A stretch of 64,000 nt of DNA, taken from NCBI GenBank assembly GCA_015061185.1, contig SUWZ01000003.1, positions 1 through 64,000 of the forward strand, given 5' to 3'. Positions 29,316 through 39,316 of the stretch are shown one piece after another. This DNA comes from Bacteroidales bacterium. GTDB taxonomy: Bacteria > Bacteroidota > Bacteroidia > Bacteroidales > Paludibacteraceae. The notes beneath the pieces are model-generated. The model ran no database searches. It worked only from the letters and a program-made list of their open reading frames with translations, and was not told the origin of the DNA. Position numbers and translations under genes: made by a program. Each line of letters begins with the position of its first letter. Within the stretch, counting starts at the first letter, position 1.

Positions 29316-29348
29316 ACGAAGTGCAAATAGGTGTACTTCGTTTTTTTA
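29316..29348 (+). terminator. Terminator ACGAAGTGC...TGTACTTCGTTTTTTT
   Basis: Inverted repeat plus T7 after esterase gene. Confidence 0.75.
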
Positions 29349-29393
29349 TCTCTTGCGTACGAAGTACATTTCGGAATAGGAAAATTACAATAC

Positions 29394-31409
29394 CTAATCA
29401 GCAGAGGATGTTTTTAGTTTATTTTCAAGTTGAACTATCAAATCTCGGTATTGAGCAGCTTCAATAAAATCTAAATTTTTGGCACATTTTTTCATCTCAA
29501 TTTTGGCCATTTCAATAGCTTTTTCTATCTCAGTTTTGGTTTGGTATGTACAATCGGTGGAGGCTACCATAGAGCGATTTTCGGTTTCTCTTTCAAGGTA
29601 ATATTCACTACCATCATTTTTGGATAAAATATTCTTTTTCTTACCATTAATAGCTTTAGGAGTGATGTTGTGTTCCAAGTTATACTGCATTTGCTTTTCC
29701 CTTCTTCGATTAGTTTCGTCAATTGTTTTCTGCATGCTTTTGGTGATTTTGTCAGCATACATAATAACTTTTCCATTGAGATTTCGAGCGGCTCTTCCTG
29801 CAGTTTGCGTCAAAGCTCTATGAGAGCGTAGCATACCCTCTTTGTCTGCGTCGATAATGGCGACCAAAGAAACTTGTGGCAGGTCTAATCCTTCACGAAG
29901 AAGATTGACTCCCACTAAAACATCAAAGAGTCCATTTCTGAGGTCATCCATAATTTGTACTCGCTCCAATGTATCTACGTCGGAGTGAATATAGTTACTA
30001 CGTATGCCCATCTTTTCTAAGTAAGCCTGAAGCTCTTCAGCCATTCGTTTGGTTAGAGTTGTAACCAAAGTACGTTCGTCCTTTTCATTCCTTTGGTGAA
30101 TCTCTTCAATTAGATCATCTATTTGATTTAAACTTGGTCGCACTTCAATAATAGGATCTAAAAGTCCTGTTGGGCGGATAATTTGTTCGACATAGATACC
30201 CTCTGATTTTGCCAATTCATAGTCTGCAGGAGTTGCACTAATATAAATACACTGACCCGCTAATTCTTCAAACTCCTCAAATTTTAAAGGTCTGTTATCC
30301 AATGCCGAAGGCAATCTAAATCCAAAATCAACAAGAGTGCGTTTGCGCGAAGCATCCCCGCCATACATGGCATGTATTTGAGGAATTGTAACATGACTTT
30401 CATCAATTACCAAAAGGTAATCCTTCGGGAAATAATCAAGGAGGCAGAATGGACGAGTGCCAGGTTTTCTCCCATCAAAATAGCGCGAATAATTCTCAAT
30501 GCCCGAGCAGTGTCCCAACTCTTTAATCATCTCCATGTCATAATTAACTCTTTCGTAGAGACGTTTGGCTTCGTAAGCCTTTCCGATTGATTGGAAATAC
30601 TCTACTTGAGCTGTTAAGTCATCTTGAATTTCGTTCAAAGCATTTTTTATCCGTTCTTGAGTCGTGACAAATAAGTTGGCAGGATATATGTTTATCTCCT
30701 TAAATTCATCTATTCGCAGACCTGACAAGGGGTCAATAGATTCGATTTCTTCAATTTCATCGCCCCAGAAATGCACACGAATAATGTAGTCTGTATAGGC
30801 CAAGAATATATCAACAGAATCACCTTTAACCCGAAATCTACCTCTGTCCAATTCAATTTCATTGCGCACATAAAGGCTTTCAACCAATTTTCTTAACAGA
30901 TGATTCATGCTAATGCAATCCCCCTGTTTTAGAGTAATCATTGTGCTGTGAAAGTCTTCCGGATTTCCGATTCCGTATAAACAAGAAACAGAAGAAACAA
31001 CTATTACATCTCTTCGTCCGGATAGCAGGGCAGAGGTGGTTGCTAACCGCAGTTTTTCCAATTCGTCATTGATAGCAAGATCTTTTTCTATGTAGGTGTC
31101 AGTTACAGGCAGGTAGGCTTCCGGTTGAAAATAGTCATAATAGGAGACAAAGTATTCCACAGCATTTTCCGGAAAAAAACTTTTGAATTCTCCATAAAGT
31201 TGAGCGGCCAACGTCTTGTTATGACTTAGTACAAGCGTTGGCCGTTTAACCTCTTTAATAACATTTGCAACAGTAAAAGTTTTACCCGAACCGGTTACGC
31301 CCAACAACGTTTGATGAGGAAGACCGGAATTAACACCATCAACCAACTCTTTGATGGCTTGAGGTTGGTCTCCTGTTGGAAGGTATTCCGATTGCAGGTT
31401 AAAATCCAT
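29394..31409 (-). CDS. uvrB: Excinuclease ABC subunit B
   Basis: LLGVTGSGKTFTVANVI, SYYDYFQPEAYLP, GVNLLREGLDLPQVSLVAIIDADKEGMLRS, C-terminal UVR motif. Confidence 0.98.
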   Translation of the reverse strand: MDFNLQSEYLPTGDQPQAIKELVDGVNSGLPHQTLLGVTGSGKTFTVANVIKEVKRPTLVLSHNKTLAAQLYGEFKSFFPENAVEYFVSYYDYFQPEAYLPVTDTYIEKDLAINDELEKLRLATTSALLSGRRDVIVVSSVSCLYGIGNPEDFHSTMITLKQGDCISMNHLLRKLVESLYVRNEIELDRGRFRVKGDSVDIFLAYTDYIIRVHFWGDEIEEIESIDPLSGLRIDEFKEINIYPANLFVTTQERIKNALNEIQDDLTAQVEYFQSIGKAYEAKRLYERVNYDMEMIKELGHCSGIENYSRYFDGRKPGTRPFCLLDYFPKDYLLVIDESHVTIPQIHAMYGGDASRKRTLVDFGFRLPSALDNRPLKFEEFEELAGQCIYISATPADYELAKSEGIYVEQIIRPTGLLDPIIEVRPSLNQIDDLIEEIHQRNEKDERTLVTTLTKRMAEELQAYLEKMGIRSNYIHSDVDTLERVQIMDDLRNGLFDVLVGVNLLREGLDLPQVSLVAIIDADKEGMLRSHRALTQTAGRAARNLNGKVIMYADKITKSMQKTIDETNRRREKQMQYNLEHNITPKAINGKKKNILSKNDGSEYYLERETENRSMVASTDCTYQTKTEIEKAIEMAKIEMKKCAKNLDFIEAAQYRDLIVQLENKLKTSSAD

Positions 31410-31426
31410 TGTTGCTACCTCTAATC

Positions 31427-31609
31427 TTATTCTTCAGGAATTGCAATCCAACAAATTAAGTACACCCAGAAGAATATACTACCACTGCATATAGCAAGTA
31501 AAGCCCAAGCAATACGAACAATAGTAGGGTCTATTCCAAAATATTTAGCAACACCTGCAGCAACACCTGCAATCATACGATTTCTAGATCTTTTTAAACT
31601 CTTTTCCAT
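31427..31609 (-). CDS. PspC domain protein
   Basis: KSLKRSRNRMIAGVAAGVAKYFGIDPTIVRIAWALLAI. Confidence 0.9.
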   Translation of the reverse strand: MEKSLKRSRNRMIAGVAAGVAKYFGIDPTIVRIAWALLAICSGSIFFWVYLICWIAIPEE

Positions 31610-31642
31610 TTCTGTTAGATTTAATTCGTTTTACAATTTTTG

Positions 31643-31650
31643 CAAAGGTA
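31643..31650 (-). promoter_or_regulatory. -7 box TACCTTTG for pspC-like/uvrB
   Basis: caaaggta on + strand, 34 bp upstream of the start. Confidence 0.5.
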
Positions 31651-31736
31651 CAATTTTTTTGTATTTATATATACGATTTGTCTTGAAACAGTATAATTTT
31701 AATTTTTTTTAGGGAGTTTCATCTTTGGGAAGAACC

Positions 31737-33233
31737 CTATTTCCTTTTAATTCCCAATTGACGATAAGTCTCCAATAAGGCAGAGTGATCATCAGTGATG
31801 ATCAGTAATTTGTCGTGATTGTGAAGGATGGTTTTTCCTGTAGGGACAAAATATTTGTTATCCCGTTTAATCATTACAACCAAAGTTTTATCAGGTAACG
31901 AAAGGTTCATCAAAAGATTCCCATTTTTCAATATCTCTTCGGTCAAGGTAATTTCTGTAGTAACCGATTTGATGTCGTCAGAGAAGTCAACATCGAAGTT
32001 TTCCAATTGATATTTCTCTTCATTAGTCTCTTCCAATCCCAGCCATTTAGCCATAATTGGGATAGTGGTACCTTGTACAAGAAGCGAAATTAGCGTGCAG
32101 AAGAAGACAATGTTAAAAATTAAGTGAGCGTGAGGAACGTCGGCGGCCAATGGCAAAATAGCAAAAATAATAGGGACAGCTCCTCGTAGTCCGCACCAAG
32201 AAACATATATTTTATCTTTTATACCCATTTTTTTGAAAGGTAATAAAGATATAAATACGCTTAAAGGACGAGAAATAAATATCATTAACAAACTAATTAT
32301 TAATCCCGGTTTTGCAATCGGAATCAATTCATGCGGATTAACTAATAGACCCAGAGTTAGGAACATCAATAATTGACACAACCAAGCAATACCATCAAAA
32401 AAATTGACTGAAGAACGTTTGTGAACGAAAGAGTTATTGCCAAATACCAATCCTCCGATATATACAGCTAAATATCCGTTCCCTTTGATATAGTAGGTAA
32501 ATGAAAATATGAATATGCATAGGGTTAATGAAAGAATAGGGTAGAGAGAGGGATTATCAATTTTCAGACGATTGATAATATGCACAGACCCTTTTCCAAT
32601 AAGGAAACCGGCAATTCCTCCAATCGCCAATTGTAGTAATAAAAACAGAATCGCATTTAAGTAGTTTGGAGTACCTCCCAATTGACAAATTTCGATTAAA
32701 GTAATCACCAATACGTATGCCATTGGGTCGTTACTACCACTCTCCAACTCCAGCATAGGACGCAGATTATTTTTTAGGTGTAGCCCTTTTGATCTTAAGA
32801 TAGAAAATACGGAAGCGGAATCAGTAGAGGACATAGTGGCCGCCAACAATAAAGCTGTAGTCATACCTATGTTTAAAGATTGAGAAGTGAGTCCGAGAAC
32901 CCAGTAAATCAACAAACCTGTAATTATGGAAGTAAGTAGCACACCGATAGTTGCAAGGGAAATACCTTGTTTCATAACCGGTTTAATTTCGCCTAAGCGA
33001 GTATTCATACCTCCGGAAAACAAAATGATACATAATGATACGGTACCGATGGTTTGAGCTACAGATGTGTCATCAAAATGTATTCCTAATCCATCTGTTC
33101 CGCTAATCATTCCAACTAACAAAAATAACAACAGTGCAGGCAATCCTAATTTAGAACTTACTTTCCCGATTACTATACTAACAAAAAAAAGTAATGAAAG
33201 TGCTAATAAAATCAACTCAATTTGTATCTCCAT
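31737..33233 (-). CDS. Potassium/proton antiporter (CPA1/NhaP2-like with TrkA-C-like C-terminus)
   Basis: Multi-TM: LGLPALLLFLLVGMISGTDGLG, TDSASVFSILRSKGLHLK, ESGSNDPMAY, CGLRGAVPIIFA. Confidence 0.9.
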   Translation of the reverse strand: MEIQIELILLALSLLFFVSIVIGKVSSKLGLPALLLFLLVGMISGTDGLGIHFDDTSVAQTIGTVSLCIILFSGGMNTRLGEIKPVMKQGISLATIGVLLTSIITGLLIYWVLGLTSQSLNIGMTTALLLAATMSSTDSASVFSILRSKGLHLKNNLRPMLELESGSNDPMAYVLVITLIEICQLGGTPNYLNAILFLLLQLAIGGIAGFLIGKGSVHIINRLKIDNPSLYPILSLTLCIFIFSFTYYIKGNGYLAVYIGGLVFGNNSFVHKRSSVNFFDGIAWLCQLLMFLTLGLLVNPHELIPIAKPGLIISLLMIFISRPLSVFISLLPFKKMGIKDKIYVSWCGLRGAVPIIFAILPLAADVPHAHLIFNIVFFCTLISLLVQGTTIPIMAKWLGLEETNEEKYQLENFDVDFSDDIKSVTTEITLTEEILKNGNLLMNLSLPDKTLVVMIKRDNKYFVPTGKTILHNHDKLLIITDDHSALLETYRQLGIKRK

Positions 33234-33450
33234 TGTTATTCTATTTTGTCAAAATCAACTTTATAGAACCTGCCTTAAAAAATTCTCATCAATCACTATT
33301 TAGATTTATTCTATAAACCTTTCAAAATCATCTCGAACTGATTTATAGAAAAATCTTAAAACCAACCTTATAATGAACATTTAATAAGCCCGTTTTGTTC
33401 CGTACTTCAAAAGTACTTATTTATGCTAAGATAAAAAAATTTATTTCTCT

Positions 33451-33479
33451 AATTATTCCTAAATTATTCCAGAAATCGC
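33451..33479 (+). repeat. 29-bp direct repeat copy 1 (AATTATTCCTAAATTATTCCAGAAATCGC) upstream of TAttTTTG
   Basis: Exact copy at 33621-33649. Confidence 0.9.
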
Positions 33480-33620
33480 CTCTATTTTTGCAATAAAGAT
33501 TTACGACTTGATTTAGACAAGGTTTAGTTTTATAGATTAGGTTGAAGTGAATAGGAAGAGAATTCATTTGTCGAATTAAGAACAGAATCAAGAGTGATAA
33601 AGAAAAAAATGGAGAATATA

Positions 33621-33649
33621 AATTATTCCTAAATTATTCCAGAAATCGC
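33621..33649 (+). repeat. 29-bp direct repeat copy 2, upstream of TAgaTTTG
   Basis: Exact copy of 33451-33479; same offset to a -7-like box. Confidence 0.9.
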
Positions 33650-33707
33650 TTTTAGATTTGCAGAAGAAAAAAGAAAAATAAATATTAACAATTAAATACT
33701 TACGATT

Positions 33708-34148
33708 ATGAATGCAAAAAGATTTATTATTGGATTGATTTTGATGGTTATGCCTATTGTATCAATGGCAGATGGTAAATTATCAAAGGATCCGTTGCCA
33801 GACAAGATTTGTTCGTTTTTGACAACTCATTTTCCAGATGTAAAGGTTGCATTTTATAAAATTGAAAAAAATATTTTAAGAATTGAATCTTATGATGTAA
33901 TTTTGACGGATGGAACAGATTTAGAGTTTGATGGCAGTGGAAATTGGACAGAAATTGATGGAGAAAAGAAAGCATTGCCTCTATCTGTAATTCCATCTCA
34001 AGTTCTTAAATATGTAAATGAGCATTTCCCGGATCAATTTGTGGTTTGCTTGGATAAAAAGAAGAGAAACCGCGTGGAGGTTCAACTTAATTCCGGATGG
34101 GAATTGTTATTTGATAAGAACTATCAAATAATTAATATAGAGGATTAA
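33708..34148 (+). CDS. PepSY-like (DUF2874-type) periplasmic protein
   Basis: Signal peptide; duplicated ...FLTTHFPDVKVAFYKIEK... / ...YVNEHFPDQFVVCLDKKKRNRVEVQLNSGWELLFD. Confidence 0.8.
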   Translation: MNAKRFIIGLILMVMPIVSMADGKLSKDPLPDKICSFLTTHFPDVKVAFYKIEKNILRIESYDVILTDGTDLEFDGSGNWTEIDGEKKALPLSVIPSQVLKYVNEHFPDQFVVCLDKKKRNRVEVQLNSGWELLFDKNYQIINIED

Positions 34149-34210
34149 ACTATATAAATAATTAATAAGAGAGAAAGTTTAATATTTAATAATTATAAAA
34201 TTTTTAATTT

Positions 34211-34993
34211 ATGAAAAGAAGTTTGTTTTTAGTAGGTTTTTTGTTCTGTGTGATGGGTGTTTTTTCACAGAATGCATCAAAGGGAGCATTTAGTTGGGGT
34301 ATTACTGCCGGTGCCGGTATGGCTGATATGAGGTTTGAGAAAAAACTTGTAGATAAAGATCCTATTGCGAATATTCAAGCCGGAGTTGTGGTTGATTATG
34401 CAATTGTTGATAATTTCTTTTTGGAGAGTGGTTTAACCTTCCAACGCAAAGGTTATCATGTTGAGTCGGAATCTGATTTTAATTCGGCATTAGGTTCAGT
34501 AAGTACAAGTATAGATCAAACGGTTAATCTTTTCTATTTACAGTTGCCGGTATTGCTTAACTATCGTTTTAACATCGGACAAACAGTTGGATTGATTCCT
34601 CAAGTGGGTCCTTACTTTGCAGTGGGTGTTGGAGGAAAAACGAAGATTGAAACCGAAGTTGAAAATGAACCTATTAACGGGTATGAAACGGTTACTTATG
34701 ATGTAAAGAAGGAAGATTCATTTAATGATCAAAGAAGTCGTTTTGATTTAGGTTTACGCTTTGCTTTAGGTGTTGGAATTGCTTCTAATATGAAGGTGTC
34801 TGTTGGCTACGATTTGGGTCTTGTGGATTGGATTAAGAAAGAGTATAAAGCTTTTGATAAAGTTTATCAAGTGGAGAATAACAAGTCCAAAAATGGTTCT
34901 CTTTTTGCAACATTTACCTACTACTTTAATCAAAACAAGGGTAAAACCATAAATGAAAGTGCGACAATTGCTCCTGAAATTGTAACTGAGTAG
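34211..34993 (+). CDS. Outer-membrane beta-barrel protein (PorT-like family)
   Basis: Signal peptide, GITAGAGMADMRF, FLESGLTFQRKGYHV, LQLPVLLNYRF. Confidence 0.8.
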   Translation: MKRSLFLVGFLFCVMGVFSQNASKGAFSWGITAGAGMADMRFEKKLVDKDPIANIQAGVVVDYAIVDNFFLESGLTFQRKGYHVESESDFNSALGSVSTSIDQTVNLFYLQLPVLLNYRFNIGQTVGLIPQVGPYFAVGVGGKTKIETEVENEPINGYETVTYDVKKEDSFNDQRSRFDLGLRFALGVGIASNMKVSVGYDLGLVDWIKKEYKAFDKVYQVENNKSKNGSLFATFTYYFNQNKGKTINESATIAPEIVTE

Positions 34994-35023
34994 TATAGAA
35001 TAGAGATTACTAACGATAAAAAT

Positions 35024-35072
35024 AGGGGCTATCTAATTTTGAGATTAGGTAGCCTCTTTCTATTTTTTTTGT
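35024..35072. terminator. Terminator between convergent genes (GGGGCTATCTAAT...ATTAGGTAGCCTC + T-run)
   Basis: Inverted repeat and T-tract. Confidence 0.7.
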
Positions 35073-35083
35073 CGAAGAAGTAA

Positions 35084-35731
35084 TTACTTTTGCTTTTTTT
35101 CTCCCAAGTAAAATCTCGCATGTATAGCACCTCCTTGAGCATTTAATTGAAATTGTTTTGATTCACTGGAAACAGTGATTAATGGAGTTTCTGTTTCTAA
35201 TTTCATCGCATTAAAATTGATATTTCCGTAATCTACTCCTAATGCAAATTTTTCTGAGATTCTGAATTCAAATGATATGAATTTTAAGTAAATATTCCAA
35301 AATTTGATATTGGAATCATAGCCGTTAGAATCTCCTTTTCCTAATCCTAAATTGGCTCCAAACTCAGGAGAATAAGAGAATTTATCTGTAATTCGGAAGT
35401 AATAGGCGATGTTGGGGGTAAGGACTCCGATAAGTGATTTTGTTTCTGTAGTGGGATTTTGACCTTCTGCTTTGGAACTATTGAAGGCTCCGCTTATTGC
35501 GCAACCTACTTTGAAATTGTTGCTTACAAAATAGCCGAATTCAGAACCAACTGATAGAGTGAATGTTTGTTGAGTTTCGTCAGCTAAATCAAAGAATTTA
35601 TTTCTGGAATGCTCCGTCGTATTTTTGTCAAAGTTTACTCCGAAATCAGCCGAAATGTACTTTTCTCCCTTCTCTGCAGAGGCAGAAAAAAGAGAGAGGG
35701 AAAGAAATAGGATAGATAATTTTTTTCTCAT
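35084..35731 (-). CDS. Outer-membrane beta-barrel protein
   Basis: Signal peptide; alternating beta strands; C-terminal HARFYLGEKK. Confidence 0.7.
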   Translation of the reverse strand: MRKKLSILFLSLSLFSASAEKGEKYISADFGVNFDKNTTEHSRNKFFDLADETQQTFTLSVGSEFGYFVSNNFKVGCAISGAFNSSKAEGQNPTTETKSLIGVLTPNIAYYFRITDKFSYSPEFGANLGLGKGDSNGYDSNIKFWNIYLKFISFEFRISEKFALGVDYGNINFNAMKLETETPLITVSSESKQFQLNAQGGAIHARFYLGEKKQK

Positions 35732-35751
35732 GATTTTTAATTTTTTTTTTG

Positions 35752-35759
35752 CAAAGTTA
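35752..35759 (-). promoter_or_regulatory. -7 box TAACTTTG
   Basis: caaagtta on + strand just upstream of CDS 35084-35731. Confidence 0.5.
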
Positions 35760-35826
35760 GTACATTTTTCGGATGTTTTACTGTTTTAGGTGTTTTTTAG
35801 GATTCGCAGATATCGTCGGCACTCTA

Positions 35827-37494
35827 TCAACGAGAGATTTTTTTTACATGAATAACCATAGGCTGATGAAGAGGTGTATCGGATGTTTTTATCCAATTTT
35901 TACCCTTATTCAACCATAAATTTACATTTTTTCTCAATACTCCGGAAAGTGTGTAATAAGATATGTTATACCATCCTTCTGTATCTACGTTTAGGGTTGT
36001 TTCTGTATTGAATATGAATTGGACATTTGCTTCGTAATCCGTAAATTCTGAATTAGTGGTCATTAGGTGTGTGTTTTCACTTAAATCATTTTCACCTTTA
36101 TCTAAGTCAATGCAAAATGGTGAGGATTTACTTTCGTTTCCCCAAGTATCAATAAATCCTAATTCATATTGTGTTTTGTCAGATTTTGAATAGTTCGGGT
36201 AGAGTAAGAAGTCGGGTTCATGAGCTATATTTCCACTTTCAGAACGTGTGCTAGTCCGATAAGCAACACATTTACCATCTTTGTATAAATTAACCCGCAA
36301 AATTCCTTTTTCATCATAGTAATCATCGCTCCACGTTAACTTTAAAACACTATGTGAAGATGAAGAGTTATGACTCTCAATTTCAATCATTTCATATTTT
36401 ACTTTTTGAGGCAGAGTAGGATAGAGTGAATCAATTTCTCCTGTATGTAAATATTGTGTTAAATTTTGGTGAATTCCCGGTATGTTGTTATGAGGAGATT
36501 GATAGTGAGCATAGGCAAAAGTATATATTTTATTTGCATAATTTTTAGCTATTGCTAATTGTTGAACAAATCGTCCGATGGGTGCACTACCCCAATAATT
36601 TACACCAAAGAGAGGGGTTGTATCGGTGTCATAAAGTAATGAATCTGCCGGTTGAACAAAACTTTCGATATTAGCATTGCATTGTGGAATACCATTATTA
36701 TTTGCTACGGCGTTAGCGTACATAGCACTCCATGGATTTACAGTTTCCAACGTTTGTCCGCCTCCTCCAATATTATCCATGGGAAGCATTTCATCAATTT
36801 CTCTAAATTGACAATATTGAAAAAACTCTTCATAGAAGGCTTGTGTATTTTCGATGTTGGCGCACCAATCCGCTTGAGAGGCAAATGGACTGAACAAGAG
36901 AGGCATAGAAGGATCAATGACATTTAAAGTGTCGATTAGTCGATTAAATTGTTCTGCCATGCGTTGTGCGTAGATTGAACGTCTTTGAGGATTGTTCCAT
37001 TCGATATGGTTCCATATTTCGTAAACGCTGTAAAACCCAGAAAAAGTAGTAGAAAATTCTGTTTTGTATGTAGAGTATAACTCCCTTGCAATTTGGCAAG
37101 ACATAGTGATTGCTTCTTCGAACTCTTGGTAGTCATTGTCATTGCAGAGATTCCAATTCCACCATCTATTATCACAGCCTAAACCGAGATATACTTTTAT
37201 TCCACCTTTTTTTGCATGTTTAAGGATTTTGGTTGTTTCATTGGCAGAGAGATTGGTATTGGGAAGATGAGAAGGATAATTACATAGCCATGGTTCATTA
37301 CCATTATTGCGAGATGCTATGTCTGCCATGATGATCTCTTGTATTCCGATTTCCTTCATAGATGCGATTTCGTCATCCCACCTTTCGTCATCCCAATAGC
37401 TATATAGCCATGTTTGTATAAACGTTCCGTCTATATTTGCAACGCATGGAAAAGATAGTAAAAGCGACAATAGTGCAAGGATAAATTTATTCAT
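35827..37494 (-). CDS. DUF4434-type secreted glycoside-hydrolase-like protein
   Basis: Signal peptide; DGTFIQTWLYSYWDDERWDDEIASMKEIGIQEIIMA; GFYSVYEIWNHIEW; C-terminal beta domain. Confidence 0.75.
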   Translation of the reverse strand: MNKFILALLSLLLSFPCVANIDGTFIQTWLYSYWDDERWDDEIASMKEIGIQEIIMADIASRNNGNEPWLCNYPSHLPNTNLSANETTKILKHAKKGGIKVYLGLGCDNRWWNWNLCNDNDYQEFEEAITMSCQIARELYSTYKTEFSTTFSGFYSVYEIWNHIEWNNPQRRSIYAQRMAEQFNRLIDTLNVIDPSMPLLFSPFASQADWCANIENTQAFYEEFFQYCQFREIDEMLPMDNIGGGGQTLETVNPWSAMYANAVANNNGIPQCNANIESFVQPADSLLYDTDTTPLFGVNYWGSAPIGRFVQQLAIAKNYANKIYTFAYAHYQSPHNNIPGIHQNLTQYLHTGEIDSLYPTLPQKVKYEMIEIESHNSSSSHSVLKLTWSDDYYDEKGILRVNLYKDGKCVAYRTSTRSESGNIAHEPDFLLYPNYSKSDKTQYELGFIDTWGNESKSSPFCIDLDKGENDLSENTHLMTTNSEFTDYEANVQFIFNTETTLNVDTEGWYNISYYTLSGVLRKNVNLWLNKGKNWIKTSDTPLHQPMVIHVKKISR

Positions 37495-37523
37495 TGAAGG
37501 TAAAATTTATTGAGTTGAATCTA

Positions 37524-37617
37524 AGAAGCTGTTTAATTTTATTAAAAAAATATTTTAGAGTTTCACTCTCTAATTTTCGGTATTTCTGAGCTCCTTTTAG
37601 TTGGGTTCTAAAAATTC
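37524..37617. repeat. Family 1 copy E followed by family 2 end
   Basis: AGAAGCTGTTTAATTTTATT...GAGTTTCACTCTCTAATTTTCGGTATTTCTGAGCTCC...TTGGGTTCTAAAAATT. Confidence 0.65.
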
Positions 37618-37780
37618 ATTGTTTACAATTACAAAAAGAATTTATGATACCCTTAAAAAAATAAGGATGTAGTCCGATTTATTACAATATGGATACATCC
37701 CTATCTTGTTTTGTTCTTCGAGAGGTCACATTATCGGATAAAAAATAGTGTAACCCAATGAACAAGCTTAACAGATGAAA

Positions 37781-38113
37781 TTATTCTGTCAAATCTACGA
37801 TTTCTGCAGCAGGAGCATTTTTCATAACAGAAGCAATTCCATTTTTGCAACTAGCTTCGCTAGCGTACATTTGGCTAGAACCAATCACTTGACCGTTAGT
37901 TGCTTTTAGGTTAAAATGGAATTTACCATTTTGAGCTTCTTTAATTTCGAATCTTTTTTCTTCTTGACTATTTTTCTTTACAGATTCAACTCCATTCAAG
38001 CAAGATGCTTTTGTTTTGTATCCTTCACTTCCCAAAATGATTTCACCATTTCCGGCTTTCAAATTGAATTGGATTTCTCCGTTTTTTCTTGTCGTAATTT
38101 CAAATTTTGCCAT
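37781..38113 (-). CDS. YegP-like (DUF1508) two-repeat protein
   Basis: FEITTRKNGEIQFNLKAGNGEIILGSEGYKTKASCLNGVESV repeated as FEIKEAQNGKFHFNLKATNGQVIGSSQMYASEASCKNGIASV. Confidence 0.92.
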   Translation of the reverse strand: MAKFEITTRKNGEIQFNLKAGNGEIILGSEGYKTKASCLNGVESVKKNSQEEKRFEIKEAQNGKFHFNLKATNGQVIGSSQMYASEASCKNGIASVMKNAPAAEIVDLTE

Positions 38114-38188
38114 GATAATTAAATTTATAGTTAATTTTGCCTATTTTCAAAAAATAGTTGTTCATTAAATCTCTTATTTTATTTTAGG

Positions 38189-38196
38189 CAAATTTA
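38189..38196 (-). promoter_or_regulatory. -7 box TAAATTTG
   Basis: caaattta on + strand upstream of the YegP-like gene. Confidence 0.4.
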
Positions 38197-38281
38197 TAAA
38201 ACTTTGCGAAAATAGCAAGTGTTTAGTTCTTTTTTTATAAGGAAAATGAAACTTTTACTTTTAAAGTTTTAAACAGAGAAT

Positions 38282-39064
38282 TTATTGAACTCTCCTTAAT
38301 TGAACAATTACAATACTTATTTCATACAAAAGGATAAGAGGTAAAGAGACTAAAGCCAAAGTGAAAATATCAGATGTTGGAGTGATGATTGCAGCGATCA
38401 GAAGTATTGCAATAATACTATGTCGTCTGTATTCTTTCATCATCTTAGCATTTATAACACCAAGTTTGGCAAGCACCCAAGCAAATATGGGCATTTCAAA
38501 AGCGATGCTACAGAATAAAGAAATAGCTATAAAATTATCAATATAGGATTGTAAACTGATTAAATTTTCAACGTTACCACTAACCTGATAAGTACTAAGG
38601 AACTGGTATGTAAACGGGAAAATAATAAAATAGGCCAACGTAAAACCAATTGAGAATAAAAGAGTAGAGCAGATACAAACAGATATAGCATATCTTTTTT
38701 CCTTTTTATGCAAAGCAGGAGCTACAAATTTAAACAATTGATATAATAAGAATGGGAATGAAAGTAAGAAGCCTACTTGTAATGCCGTTTTTATATGGAT
38801 GACAAACTGACTTGCCAGTCCGGTATTAATTAATTTGACCTTTCCCGAATTATTGGCAGAGGAGATAAATCCGGTATTAAAATCAGATATAAGTTCGTAT
38901 GTAATAAAGTTTTCTCCACCGGGAGCTAAAATAAATGCGAAAATTTCCTCCTTGAAGAAAAAAGCAACAATACTGCACACTACGAAGACTATGCAAATTT
39001 TTATAATGCAATCCCGTAGTTCGTCCAGATGCTCCCAGAAGGTGAGTTGGTCTTTATTACTCAT
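38282..39064 (-). CDS. tatC: Sec-independent protein translocase TatC
   Basis: LTFWEHLDELRDCIIKI; multi-TM; FEMPIFAWVLAKLGVI. Confidence 0.95.
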   Translation of the reverse strand: MSNKDQLTFWEHLDELRDCIIKICIVFVVCSIVAFFFKEEIFAFILAPGGENFITYELISDFNTGFISSANNSGKVKLINTGLASQFVIHIKTALQVGFLLSFPFLLYQLFKFVAPALHKKEKRYAISVCICSTLLFSIGFTLAYFIIFPFTYQFLSTYQVSGNVENLISLQSYIDNFIAISLFCSIAFEMPIFAWVLAKLGVINAKMMKEYRRHSIIAILLIAAIITPTSDIFTLALVSLPLILLYEISIVIVQLRRVQ

Positions 39065-39251
39065 TCTCTTTCTTTGTATCCTCTTTTTTCTCTTTCTCTT
39101 CTAAGTCGTTCAGTCCCTCTTTAAAACTTTTGACACCTTTTCCTAAACCTCTCATTAATTCAGGAATCTTTTTTCCGCCAAAAAGAAGCAACACTACAAG
39201 AGCAATAACCAATATCTCTTGCATTCCCAATCCCATAAACAATAACTTCAT
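39057..39251 (-). CDS. tatA: Sec-independent protein translocase TatA/E
   Basis: LGMQEILVIALVVLLLFGGKKIPELMRGLGKGVKSFKEGLND. Confidence 0.95.
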   Translation of the reverse strand: MKLLFMGLGMQEILVIALVVLLLFGGKKIPELMRGLGKGVKSFKEGLNDLEEKEKKEDTKKENE

Positions 39252-39270
39252 AATTAGTTTAATTTAAGAA

Positions 39271-39309
39271 AATCGGAGTGTGATAATAGCTCATTAGCAC
39301 ACTCCGATT
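39271..39309 (-). terminator. Terminator of tkt (AATCGGAGTGTG...CACACTCCGATT)
   Basis: 12-bp perfect inverted repeat downstream of tkt. Confidence 0.75.
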
Positions 39310-39316
39310 CATGTTA

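Noticed and set aside
37781-38113. Recent internal gene duplication of interest
   Set aside because: Two-repeat architecture is normal for the YegP/DUF1508 family.
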